Source: Muriicola sp041358175 (GTDB taxonomy: Bacteria; Bacteroidota; Bacteroidia; Flavobacteriales; Flavobacteriaceae). From it: DNA of 64,000 nt. Shown piece by piece: positions 26,451 to 34,725 of this stretch; position 1 is the stretch's first letter; each line of letters begins with the position of its first letter. The notes under the pieces were generated by a model. It was not told where the DNA came from, did no database searches, and worked only from the letters and a program-made list of their open reading frames with translations. Made by a program: the position numbers and the translations under genes. Location of the stretch: the NCBI RefSeq assembly GCF_041358175.1, contig NZ_JBGKBE010000003.1, positions 236,747 through 300,746 on the forward strand, given 5' to 3'.

Positions 26451-26993
26451 TTATATTTCCTTTTTAAAAAAGCTAAAGCTGCTATTCCCGTATTTCCTGA
26501 CTGATGCAAAGTGTGCAAGATTCGACAGGTCTGTCTTTTTAGCATGCTCAATAACCAGCAATCCATCAGCTAATAGCAAGTCCCGTTCAAAGACAATGTG
26601 ATGAATCAAACCAAATTCATCTGCCGAAATATTATAGGGCGGGTCGGCAAAAATCAAATCGTACTTTTCCTGGGTTTTTTCGAGAAATTTAAATACATCC
26701 ACTCGTTTTGTTGCGATGGGGAATCCCCACTCTTCTGATTTACTTGCAATAAAGCTGATACATCCCGAATGAGTATCGACACTAGTGACCTCCTTACAGC
26801 CTCTGGAAGCAAACTCGAAGCTCATATTGCCCGTTCCGGCAAAAAGATCGAGTACTTTAATATCTTCAAAGTAATAGTTGTTGGTGAGAATATTGAACAG
26901 GGCTTCTTTTGCCATATCCGTAGTAGGTCTTACCGGTAGGTTCTTTGGTGGCGTAATACGTCTTCCTTTGTGGGTTCCCGAAATGATTCTCAT
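26451..26993 (-). CDS. rsmD: 16S rRNA (guanine966-N2)-methyltransferase
   Basis: SAM-dependent enzyme methylating G966 of 16S rRNA. The 180-residue protein has the start MRIISGTHKGRRI, SAM-binding motif VLDLFAGTGNMSFE (about 47-60) and the catalytic DPPY at 117-120. Its start codon directly abuts the stop of the DUF3822 gene (no gap), so it is the last gene of a three-gene unit. Its stop is one base from the rnpB 3' end. Confidence 0.96.
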   Translation of the reverse strand: MRIISGTHKGRRITPPKNLPVRPTTDMAKEALFNILTNNYYFEDIKVLDLFAGTGNMSFEFASRGCKEVTSVDTHSGCISFIASKSEEWGFPIATKRVDVFKFLEKTQEKYDLIFADPPYNISADEFGLIHHIVFERDLLLADGLLVIEHAKKTDLSNLAHFASVRKYGNSSFSFFKKEI

Positions 26994-27833
26994 TTACAGG
27001 GAATTTATGACCAGATAATTATCTGCTGGTTTGGGCCCTTCAAAGGACAGGCCATCTGGTATATCGGGAATATAGATAGAAATGTTTTGGATGTATTCCT
27101 GGCACAATTCAAATACAGCATCTCCTTCTTCGATCGCGCCAAAAAGCCTGAGTTTAATCTCGTTGGTATCAAATTCGAGTTGTTCCAACGAAAACATGAG
27201 GTAGTAAAGAAAGTCTTCAGGAGTTGTATAGGTAAAATTGTTAAACAACAGTAGTTTTTTATTTCGGACGATGATTAAATCAAATTCCTCCGGGCTAACA
27301 TAGGCATAGCAAACGGGTTCATTTCCAGTGCTGCTGCTTGCGAGAAGGGATTCAATCAGCACCGTTGCGTGATGTTTAAATTCAAAATCCCCGAAGAGGT
27401 CATATATGTCATTATTGATATTCACAAAGGGGACATAAACGTTAACCAGATCAAAAGACTGGATTTCATCGTATTCCAGGAGGTCATTTGCCAGGATTTT
27501 GGCATTGTACTTCAGGTAGTTGGGCAATTCCCCGGGAACGAACAAAACTTTGGGGACAAGGCTGAATAAATCATTTCTGTGCACTGCTATAACCTCTGAA
27601 AATGAATAGTCGGTAATTGCCTGTGTCTTAATAAACGCCTTTAGTTCTTTCTGGGCTTCAAAGGGGTTAAGCCTGGAGCGGAACCTGTAGGATTCTGATC
27701 TTATAATCTTTTTGCCAATGGAATCGAGAATGCAAAAAGAAAGTCCATTCAGGCTCACCTGAATGGACAACTTATAATAATCTTCAAGAATTATATCGTT
27801 AATAGCCTCGTTATTGGTCTCCTTTTTTGTCAT
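26994..27833 (-). CDS. DUF3822 family protein, actin-like fold suspected
   Basis: A 279-residue cytosolic protein of the Bacteroidota DUF3822 family. By eye there are two halves that each open with paired strands in the style of actin/PilM-type ATPases: LSIQVSLNGLSFCILDSIGKKII (about residues 20-42) and EEFDLIIVRNKKLLLFNNF (about 178-196), followed by IKLRLFGAIEEGD. A phosphate-binding loop cannot be named with confidence. It overlaps the upstream pilin-like gene by 23 bases and abuts rsmD. The function is unknown; a PilM- or GspL-like partner of the membrane protein is my inference. Confidence 0.85.
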   Translation of the reverse strand: MTKKETNNEAINDIILEDYYKLSIQVSLNGLSFCILDSIGKKIIRSESYRFRSRLNPFEAQKELKAFIKTQAITDYSFSEVIAVHRNDLFSLVPKVLFVPGELPNYLKYNAKILANDLLEYDEIQSFDLVNVYVPFVNINNDIYDLFGDFEFKHHATVLIESLLASSSTGNEPVCYAYVSPEEFDLIIVRNKKLLLFNNFTYTTPEDFLYYLMFSLEQLEFDTNEIKLRLFGAIEEGDAVFELCQEYIQNISIYIPDIPDGLSFEGPKPADNYLVINSL

Positions 27834-28461
27834 AAATAGGGGGCCAGTTTCCGTTAGTACTTACCTCAGTAAGTGAACCAACTTTGATCTCCGATCCATT
27901 TACTTCTTCCACGCTAATTTGAGAGTTTTCTCTTGTGAGGAGGTCTTTAGGCTGATCGTAGAGGACAATATCTTTTTTAACCTTAACTTCGAAGACAGGA
28001 GCTCTATAACCACTTTTATCGATAATATCGGCTTTCATTTCAAACTGTTCTCCCCCCTGAGCATAAGGAACAGACATCATAGATTTATATCGATCATCGC
28101 CTTTAAAGAGAGAATCCTTAACGGAAACAAATCCTAAGGTGTCTATGATAGTCACTTCTTGGAGGAGATCAATTCCGTATGTTTTATCGAACTCCATATA
28201 AGAAGAATCACGTTGCTGGGTAATGGTGTATTTACCAGTATCCACAAATGAAATCAGACTTTTAAAATCATTCGCAAATTTTCCATTAACCGTCTTATAA
28301 GCTTCTTGGGAATTTCGGATATCTTTCATTACAGAAATTACCTTACTGAAGCGTTCCTGTTTTACTTTTTTAAATTCAATTGGCCCGGTAACTGATCGAT
28401 AGATCAAATAACCTAAAACAATACAAGCGATCCAAAGTACTATTTGCAGAATGGTTTTCAT
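27811..28461 (-). CDS. Single-pass, pilin-like membrane protein
   Basis: A 216-residue protein with an N-terminal transmembrane helix (about residues 4-24, ILQIVLWIACIVLGYLIY) followed by an amphipathic helix RFSKVISVMKDIRNSQEAYKTVNGKFANDF that strongly resembles the alpha-1 region of type II pseudopilins. A beta-rich C-terminal domain follows. There is no classic prepilin peptidase site before the helix. I do not recognise a named family. It is the first gene of the unit with DUF3822 and rsmD, and is divergent from the RecD-like helicase. Confidence 0.75.
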   Translation of the reverse strand: MKTILQIVLWIACIVLGYLIYRSVTGPIEFKKVKQERFSKVISVMKDIRNSQEAYKTVNGKFANDFKSLISFVDTGKYTITQQRDSSYMEFDKTYGIDLLQEVTIIDTLGFVSVKDSLFKGDDRYKSMMSVPYAQGGEQFEMKADIIDKSGYRAPVFEVKVKKDIVLYDQPKDLLTRENSQISVEEVNGSEIKVGSLTEVSTNGNWPPIYDKKGDQ

Positions 28462-28548
28462 TAGAACTCGAATTAGTTAAATTTAGCGGTTCCAACAAAT
28501 CTACAATTTTTTTTTAATCGCAAAAGGTTTTGACCTAAAAATCCTCTT

Positions 28549-28556
28549 TATCTTTG
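28549..28556 (+). promoter_or_regulatory. Likely -7 element of the RecD-like helicase gene
   Basis: TATCTTTG matches TAnnTTTG and ends 7 bases before the ATG at 28564, implying a very short leader. The nearest TTG upstream is 16 bases away, shorter than ideal. Confidence 0.45.
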
Positions 28557-28563
28557 GGCTCTT

Positions 28564-29997
28564 ATGGTAACAACCACCCCGGCTTCTTTCTACGCATTAC
28601 TCAAGGACAATTTCCCGCATCACCCCACCGAAAAGCAGGATATAACGCTACAATTACTGTCTGAATTCCTGCTTTCGAAGACAAAGGATGATTTATTCTT
28701 ACTCAAGGGATTTGCCGGGACGGGTAAGACCACAATCATAGGAAATTTGGTTACCAATTTGTGGAACACCAAGATGAAATCTGTATTAATGGCTCCTACA
28801 GGACGGGCAGCAAAGGTAATGTCTGCATACGCTAAAACGCAGGCGTTTACCATTCATCGGAAGATATACTTCCCCAGGAAGCAAAGAGGTGGCGGGATAC
28901 AGTTTGTACTGGCACCCAATAAGCACAGGAATACTGTTTTTATCGTAGATGAGGCTTCTATGATTCCCGATACACCGTCAGACAGTAAACTCTTTGAGAA
29001 TGGTTCTTTACTCGATGACCTTATTCAATTTGTGTATTCCGGGCATCAATGCAAGTTGATTTTAATCGGGGATACGGCTCAGTTGCCTCCGGTACGACTT
29101 ACATTGAGTCCGGCCCTGAACGAAGATCAGCTACGATCGCGCTTTGCCAAAGATGTTACAGTCATTGAACTTGATGAAGTGGTACGGCAGGTACAGGATT
29201 CGGGAATTCTTGTCAATGCGACTGATTTAAGGAATCAGCTTGACAATCTTCTAAACGCCACTTTTCAGTTTCAACTTAACTCTTTTGTGGATATTGTCCG
29301 ACTTACAGATGGTTATGCCATACAGGAGGCCATAGAAGAAGCCTATTCCTCCCAGGGAAAGGAGGAGACAGCATTGATAGTCAGATCGAATAAAAGGGCT
29401 AATTTATACAATGAAAATATCAGGAATAGAATCCTCTTCCTTGAAAACGATCTGGCCGTTGGGGATTATCTCATGGTGGTCAAGAATAATTACTACTGGC
29501 TCAACCCTAAGTCGGAAGCAGGATTTATCGCCAATGGGGACATCATTGAGATACTGGAGATATTTGCTTTTAAAGAACTCTACGGCTTTCGCTTTGCCGA
29601 AGTGAAAATGAGAATGACGGATTACCCCAATCAGAAGCCTTTTGAAACTGTATTGTTACTCGATACCTTAACGGCTGAGACGCCTTCCCTGTCTTACGAA
29701 GATGGCAACAGGCTCTATCAGGAGGTGCTAAAGGATTACGCACATGAATCCTCTAAATACAAGAAGTTCCTGGGAGTGAAAAACAATACTTTTTTTAATG
29801 CTTTACAGGTAAAATTCTCTTACGCCATAACCTGTCATAAATCTCAGGGAGGGCAATGGCACACGGTATTTGTGGAACAACCTTATCTGCCCTCCGACCC
29901 TGACAGGGAATATTATCGATGGCTGTATACAGCCATAACCCGGGCTCGGGAAAAGTTGTATTTAATTGGGTTTAAAGACGATTTTTTTCTTGATTGA
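28564..29997 (+). CDS. RecD-like superfamily 1B DNA helicase
   Basis: A 477-residue ATP-dependent 5'-3' DNA helicase of the RecD/Dda group. Walker A is GFAGTGKTT (49-57), then APTGRAAKVMS (motif Ia), VFIVDEASMI (motif II), GDTAQLPPV (motif III), YAITCHKSQGGQW (motif V region, UvrD_C_2 domain) and LYTAITRAREKLYLIG (motif VI). It lacks the long N-terminal domain of RecD2, and no recB or recC is nearby, so it acts alone. The role in repair or recombination is inferred from the family. Confidence 0.9.
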   Translation: MVTTTPASFYALLKDNFPHHPTEKQDITLQLLSEFLLSKTKDDLFLLKGFAGTGKTTIIGNLVTNLWNTKMKSVLMAPTGRAAKVMSAYAKTQAFTIHRKIYFPRKQRGGGIQFVLAPNKHRNTVFIVDEASMIPDTPSDSKLFENGSLLDDLIQFVYSGHQCKLILIGDTAQLPPVRLTLSPALNEDQLRSRFAKDVTVIELDEVVRQVQDSGILVNATDLRNQLDNLLNATFQFQLNSFVDIVRLTDGYAIQEAIEEAYSSQGKEETALIVRSNKRANLYNENIRNRILFLENDLAVGDYLMVVKNNYYWLNPKSEAGFIANGDIIEILEIFAFKELYGFRFAEVKMRMTDYPNQKPFETVLLLDTLTAETPSLSYEDGNRLYQEVLKDYAHESSKYKKFLGVKNNTFFNALQVKFSYAITCHKSQGGQWHTVFVEQPYLPSDPDREYYRWLYTAITRAREKLYLIGFKDDFFLD

Positions 29998-30031
29998 TAA
30001 TACGTAACTTTAGACAAAAGAACCTCAGCAG

Positions 30032-30601
30032 ATGACCGCAGAGACCATGATTAGCATTTTTTTGGGTATAGGACTGGCAGCCTCAGTAGGCTTCAGGGTA
30101 TTTTTACCTCTTTTTGTTCTAAGCCTTGCTGCTTACTTTCAAGTATGGGACCTCAATGATCAGTGGGAATGGATCGGTAGTGTTCCCGCGCTGATTACTT
30201 TAGGGGTGGCTACGGTGGTTGAGATATTCGCCTATTTTATTCCCTATGTGGATAATTTGCTCGACAGTATAGCTCTTCCATTAGCGGCTTTAGCAGGAAC
30301 GGCAGTAATGGTTGCTACCGTTTCAGAACTCGACCCGGTCATTACCTGGTCCCTGGCAATTATTGCAGGTGGGGGAACGGCAGCGGCCATTAAAGGGGCT
30401 TCAGCAACGGGGAGACTAACGTCCACGGCAACAACAGCAGGTGTGGGAAATCCAATTATATCACTTATCGAAACGGCAACGGCTTTGCTTATGTCAGTGG
30501 TTTCGGTCATTGCCCCAGTGATTGCCTCTATCCTGGTAATTCTGTTGTTGATTTTTATCTTTACCATTTACAGGAAGTTAAGGCCCAGATTGAGCAAATA
30601 A
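30032..30601 (+). CDS. DUF4126 membrane protein
   Basis: A 189-residue integral membrane protein with about five hydrophobic segments (first at residues 5-35) and a Gly/Ala/Thr-rich middle (AIIAGGGTAAAIKGASATGRLTSTATTAGVGNP). It matches the DUF4126 family, whose function is not known. It starts 34 bases after the helicase stop and ends 30 bases before kdsB, so it may be part of one transcript. C-terminal RKLRPRLSK suggests a cytosolic tail. Confidence 0.85.
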   Translation: MTAETMISIFLGIGLAASVGFRVFLPLFVLSLAAYFQVWDLNDQWEWIGSVPALITLGVATVVEIFAYFIPYVDNLLDSIALPLAALAGTAVMVATVSELDPVITWSLAIIAGGGTAAAIKGASATGRLTSTATTAGVGNPIISLIETATALLMSVVSVIAPVIASILVILLLIFIFTIYRKLRPRLSK

Positions 30602-30631
30602 TCAAATAATCAGATAGACAGTAGATATAGT

Positions 30632-31360
30632 ATGAAAATAATCGCCATGATTCCCGCCAGGTACGCCGCTTCCCGATTTCCGGGAAAGCTTATGCAGGAT
30701 CTGGGTGGGAAACCTGTTATTCTGAGAACTTATGAAGCTGCCCGGGCAACGGGTTTGTTTGAGGAGGTATACGTGGTAACTGACAGCGAACTTATTTATA
30801 AGACGATTGAGGAGGAAGGCGGGAAGGTGATGATGAGCGTAGAGGAACACGAGTGTGGGAGTGACAGGATTGCAGAAGCCGTAGCAAACCTGGATGTGGA
30901 TATAGTGGTCAACGTACAGGGAGATGAGCCGTTTACAGATAAGGAAAGCCTGGCAAGTCTTTTACAGGTGTTTAAGCAGGATGAAGCAGGAGAAATTGAC
31001 CTTGCGTCTCTGATGACAAAAATCACAGAAAGAGATGATATAGAGAATCCCAATACAGTGAAAGTGATTGTGGATCAACGAAATTTTGCGCTGTATTTCT
31101 CGAGATCGGTAATACCGTATCCAAGGGCTACGGGAATCAGCCCAACATATTACAAGCACAAAGGGGTGTATGCATTCAGGAAGCAGGCTGTTCTCGATTT
31201 TAAGAGGCTGCCAATGTTACCCCTCGAAGCTTCTGAAAAAATTGAAGCCATCAGGTACCTGGAGTACGGGAAAAAGATTAAGATGGTAGAGACTAGTATT
31301 ACGGGTATCGAGATCGATACTCCGGAAGATCTCGAAAAAGCAAAAGCAGCATGGAAGTAG
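30632..31360 (+). CDS. kdsB: 3-deoxy-manno-octulosonate cytidylyltransferase
   Basis: Activates Kdo (or 8-amino-Kdo) with CTP to the CMP-sugar used for the inner core of lipopolysaccharide. The 242-residue protein has the nucleotide-binding start IIAMIPARYAASRFPGKLM, CGSDRIAEA, NVQGDEPF and IEAIRYLEYGKKIKM. Last codons overlap the HAD gene by 10 bases. The neighbouring HAD phosphatase and Fe-type dehydrogenase make an 8-amino-Kdo pathway possible; the motifs visible do not decide between the two substrates. Confidence 0.95.
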   Translation: MKIIAMIPARYAASRFPGKLMQDLGGKPVILRTYEAARATGLFEEVYVVTDSELIYKTIEEEGGKVMMSVEEHECGSDRIAEAVANLDVDIVVNVQGDEPFTDKESLASLLQVFKQDEAGEIDLASLMTKITERDDIENPNTVKVIVDQRNFALYFSRSVIPYPRATGISPTYYKHKGVYAFRKQAVLDFKRLPMLPLEASEKIEAIRYLEYGKKIKMVETSITGIEIDTPEDLEKAKAAWK

Positions 31361-32049
31361 ATTTCAGTGGAATAAAAGTAATTGGTTTTGATGCTGATGA
31401 CACGCTCTGGGTGAATGAAACCTATTTCAGGGAAGCTGAAGAAGAGTTTACGTCACTTTTGGAAAATTATGAGACCAAGAATAAAATTGATCAGGAACTA
31501 TTCAGGACGGAGATTGATAATTTAGATCTTTATGGTTACGGGATCAAGAGTTTTACACTTTCCATGATCGAATCGGCCCTGGATATTTCAAATAACCAGG
31601 TGTCGCAGACAACCCTTTCAAAAATTTTGAATCTTGGTAAAAGGATGATTGCCCATCCTGTAGAATTGCTCGATGACGTGGAGGAAGTGCTAAAGCAACT
31701 ATCTGATAAATATCGTCTTATTGTTTTAACTAAAGGAGATCTTCTGGATCAGGAGCGCAAACTCGACCGATCGGGTTTGTCCGAGTATTTTCACCATGTA
31801 GAAGTGTTGAGCGACAAAAAAGAAATAAATTATAAAAACCTTTTGGACCATCTCGAGATCGGTGTTGAGGAATTTCTGATGATTGGAAATTCCCTTAAAT
31901 CTGATGTATTGCCTATCTTAGCTATTGGTGCTAAGGCTGTTCATGTTCCTTTTCACACCACCTGGGCACATGAAGAAGTAGACCCTTCATCGCATACGAA
32001 TGATCATCTTACTCTCTCTGGAATAAAAGACATCTTAAAATACCTCTGA
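31351..32049 (+). CDS. HAD-superfamily phosphatase
   Basis: A 232-residue haloacid dehalogenase-type hydrolase. Motif I is VIGFDADDTLW (nucleophile Asp and general acid Asp), motif II LIVLTKGD, and motif III/IV near EEFLMIGNSLKSDV. The helical cap lies between motifs I and II (about 25-100). It is not KdsC, which lacks a cap. The substrate is unknown; translation is coupled to kdsB and it is 7 bases from the dehydrogenase gene, hinting at sugar phosphate chemistry. Confidence 0.88.
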   Translation: MEVDFSGIKVIGFDADDTLWVNETYFREAEEEFTSLLENYETKNKIDQELFRTEIDNLDLYGYGIKSFTLSMIESALDISNNQVSQTTLSKILNLGKRMIAHPVELLDDVEEVLKQLSDKYRLIVLTKGDLLDQERKLDRSGLSEYFHHVEVLSDKKEINYKNLLDHLEIGVEEFLMIGNSLKSDVLPILAIGAKAVHVPFHTTWAHEEVDPSSHTNDHLTLSGIKDILKYL

Positions 32050-32056
32050 ACCCCCA

Positions 32057-33184
32057 ATGGAAACTGAGAAAAAACCTGCAACTTCAATGGCTAAAAAAGA
32101 ATCCCCAGCCCGATTCAAGAATTTTCCTATGGTACCCAGGGTGGTTTATGGGACCGGTTGTTTTGATCAATTGGGCGACATATTATTACCAAAGCGAAAG
32201 AACTCAGAAGCCCCCATCATTTACCTGGTTGATGAGGTATTTGAACATAAATCGCTGCCTGGCAGGCTTCCGGTATTGTTTAACGATAAGGTTATCTTTA
32301 TATCAGCCGATGAAGAACCCAAAACCGAGCAGGTTGACTCACTTGTGCGTTATATTAAAAAGGAATTTGAGGAATTACCATCCGGAATTGTGGGAATAGG
32401 AGGGGGAACCCTGCTTGATTTGGCCAAGGCTGTATCTATCATGCTCAATAACAATGGGAATGCACATAATTATCAGGGATGGGACCTGGTGGGAAAACCT
32501 GCCATATATCACGTGGGAATCCCCACCATCAGCGGTACAGGCGCCGAGGTTTCAAGGACAACTGTCCTACTGGGACCCAATAAAAAACTAGGGATTAATT
32601 CAGATTACACCACCTTTGACCAGGTACTCCTAGATCCTGATCTTACCATAGGAGTCCCCAAAGATCAATGGTTTTATACCGGGATGGACTGCTATATCCA
32701 CTGTATTGAGTCGCTCAATGGAAGTTTTTTAAATGCTTTTAGCCAAAGTTATGGGGAAAAGGCACTTGACCTGTGTAAAGAAGTTTTTCTGGGAGATTTA
32801 TGTCCAGAGGAATCCAGAGAGAAACTGATGATGGCGTCCTGGCATGGAGGAATGAGCATAGCCTATTCACAAGTGGGAGTAGCTCATGCGATGAGTTACG
32901 GGTTATCTTATGTTCTGGGAACAAAGCATGGAATTGGGAATTGTCTCGTATTTCAGCATCTTCAGGATTATTATCCGGAGGGCGTGAAGCTGTTTCACGA
33001 GATGAAACGGCGGCATGAGATTGAATTACCTGAAAATATCTGCGGGGCTCTATCCGACGAAGAAATGGATACCATGATCTCTGTATCCTTAGGCATGGAA
33101 CCTCTCTGGGAAAATGCTCTGGGCAAGTCATGGCGCGAAAAGATCAGCAGGGAAACACTAAAGGAGATATATCTTAAAATATAA
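32057..33184 (+). CDS. Iron-type alcohol dehydrogenase, candidate Kdo 8-oxidase
   Basis: A 375-residue group III (Fe-dependent) alcohol dehydrogenase. The NAD-binding GIGGGTLLDLAK and the substrate-side PTISGTGAEVS are clear, and the four metal ligands are Asp211, His215, His277 and His291 (the D-x3-H and 14-residue H-H spacing of FucO). Position after kdsB recalls KdnB, which oxidises C8 of Kdo in the 8-amino-Kdo route of Shewanella. The aminotransferase KdnA is not in the window, so this is a suggestion. A general alcohol or aldehyde oxidoreductase remains possible. Confidence 0.88.
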   Translation: METEKKPATSMAKKESPARFKNFPMVPRVVYGTGCFDQLGDILLPKRKNSEAPIIYLVDEVFEHKSLPGRLPVLFNDKVIFISADEEPKTEQVDSLVRYIKKEFEELPSGIVGIGGGTLLDLAKAVSIMLNNNGNAHNYQGWDLVGKPAIYHVGIPTISGTGAEVSRTTVLLGPNKKLGINSDYTTFDQVLLDPDLTIGVPKDQWFYTGMDCYIHCIESLNGSFLNAFSQSYGEKALDLCKEVFLGDLCPEESREKLMMASWHGGMSIAYSQVGVAHAMSYGLSYVLGTKHGIGNCLVFQHLQDYYPEGVKLFHEMKRRHEIELPENICGALSDEEMDTMISVSLGMEPLWENALGKSWREKISRETLKEIYLKI

Positions 33185-33269
33185 TCCTGTCCACGTTTCG
33201 ATCCTAACTTAGTCCTTATCTGTACAGTACATAATATCCGACTTAAGTTGTTATTTTACCGGGAATCAT

Positions 33270-33809
33270 ATGATGCAAAAACTGAGTTTTTTTATCTTTC
33301 ATCGGCTGTGGGGCTGGGAACTCATCGGGCAATTTCCGGAGGTATCCAAATGCGTGGTGATTGTCGCCCCTCATACCAGTTGGGTAGATTTTATTCTGGG
33401 ATTGCTGGTGCGCAGTATTGTTGGAAAGCAGGTCCACTTTATCGGGAAACACAGTTTGTTTAAACCGCCTTTTGGCTGGATTTTCCGTAGTCTTGGAGGT
33501 ACGCCTATAGACCGCAGCAAAAATAGCGATACCGTAGCCCTAACCGTGGAGATCTTCAGGCAAAGAGAGGTGTTCAGACTGGCCCTGTCACCCGAAGGGA
33601 CCAGGAAAAAAGTTGAGAAGTGGAAAACGGGCTTCTATTATATTGCCCGTCAGGCCAAGGTACCCATCGTCATGGTGGCCCTAGATTTCGGGAAGAAACA
33701 GGTAAAACTATCCGAACCCTACTTTCCAACTAACAACAAGGATGCAGATTTCGAACTATACAGGAAATTTTTCCGGGGGGTTGTTGGCAAGATACCTGCT
33801 TATACATGA
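33270..33809 (+). CDS. PlsC-type acyltransferase
   Basis: A 179-residue lysophospholipid acyltransferase-like protein. The catalytic HX4D motif is HTSWVD (35-40), followed by GGTPIDRS and SPEGTRKK, all standard for 1-acyl-glycerol-3-phosphate acyltransferases. It is shorter than E. coli PlsC and lacks a long hydrophobic N-terminus, so it may be a peripheral membrane enzyme or act on another lysolipid. It follows the Kdo-related genes after 85 bases. Two adjacent ATGs (33270, 33273) are equally good starts. Confidence 0.88.
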   Translation: MMQKLSFFIFHRLWGWELIGQFPEVSKCVVIVAPHTSWVDFILGLLVRSIVGKQVHFIGKHSLFKPPFGWIFRSLGGTPIDRSKNSDTVALTVEIFRQREVFRLALSPEGTRKKVEKWKTGFYYIARQAKVPIVMVALDFGKKQVKLSEPYFPTNNKDADFELYRKFFRGVVGKIPAYT

Positions 33810-33912
33810 GCCGGTTCTTTTTTAGAAATAAGTTTTAGGCTCAGTATTGTATTTCAGGTATCAATTAGGATACGGATTTAAATCTAACTAACAATAAATT
33901 TTTAACGCTGGT

Positions 33913-34398
33913 TTAAGCCCGTACAAAATCGAAATGTATGGTACATGGTTCTGCATCACCGTCATTGTTAAAGTCGTACTCTCCTGTGTCAGCACCTCCG
34001 TTAATGGTAAATGTGGTGCCATCCCAGGTATGACCGTAAGTATCCCAGTCGTCAGGTTCGTCGTCCCAAACTATTGAAAAGTAGTAGCTTCCTTCCCATT
34101 GTTCCCAAAACATTTCACCACTAACGGTATAAGCTGTTCGGTCAACAGGATTAATAGTTAGTGTAAAACGTCCATTTGAATTAACGGTCATGCTTACAGT
34201 ACCTCCATCTTCAACAACATCCACAGAATGGGTACTCACACTAAATTGAGCCTGTGTGGCAACCCAGTTTCCGGCGAGTTCACTGATGTTAAAAGGACCT
34301 TCTTTGGTCAGTGAATCTTCATCAGATTTATCACATGAAAAGACGAGGAACAGTAGGCTAAGTGTGGCCAATACCAATACTTTTGCTGAAGTTCTCAT
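33913..34398 (-). CDS. Lipocalin-like lipoprotein
   Basis: A 161-residue lipoprotein (signal peptide to LVFSC, Cys22). The mature part opens with an acidic CDKSDEDS tether, which in Bacteroidota often favours surface export, followed by ELAGNWVATQAQFSV, an ordering of strands like the lipocalin-like domains of this phylum, and many Trp, Asp and Gly residues. No catalytic motif is seen. It is 328 bases downstream of susD on the same strand with a terminator between, so it is probably separate from the susCD transcript. Function unknown. Confidence 0.75.
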   Translation of the reverse strand: MRTSAKVLVLATLSLLFLVFSCDKSDEDSLTKEGPFNISELAGNWVATQAQFSVSTHSVDVVEDGGTVSMTVNSNGRFTLTINPVDRTAYTVSGEMFWEQWEGSYYFSIVWDDEPDDWDTYGHTWDGTTFTINGGADTGEYDFNNDGDAEPCTIHFDFVRA

Positions 34399-34650
34399 GA
34401 TTTCTTTAATTTATATAATTAGGAAATGAGGATGTAATAATCCTTTGACCTAAAATTAGGATCGTTGCAGGAGTTGAGCAATGATATTGGTCATTCAACT
34501 ACCTAGAATTGCGGTAATAGAAAATAGTTAATCCATTTTGGAATCTCCAACGCAAGTTTTATCGAGATCTCTTACATATAGCGAGACACGATTCGTTGGA
34601 ATAAGAATTTTAATTATAAGGTGCAATTTTCACTGAGGAGTAAACACAAA
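34399..34650. other. Intergenic stretch with no recognised feature
   Basis: Between the lipoprotein start and the susD terminator. Both strands contain only very short open frames. It should hold the lipoprotein promoter, but no clear TAnnTTTG with a spaced TTG was found. Confidence 0.5.
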
Positions 34651-34686
34651 TAAAGCCCTTTATTAACGTTTGAATAAAGGGCTTTA
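34651..34686 (-). terminator. Intrinsic terminator of the susC-susD unit
   Basis: A 14-bp perfect stem TAAAGCCCTTTATT / AATAAAGGGCTTTA with an 8-base loop lies 40 bases after the susD stop (minus strand) and is followed by ATTTGTG, a weak T-tract. Confidence 0.75.
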
Positions 34687-34725
34687 CTACTAGCTAAAAC
34701 AAGCAATTATAGCTTAAAATGAGAA

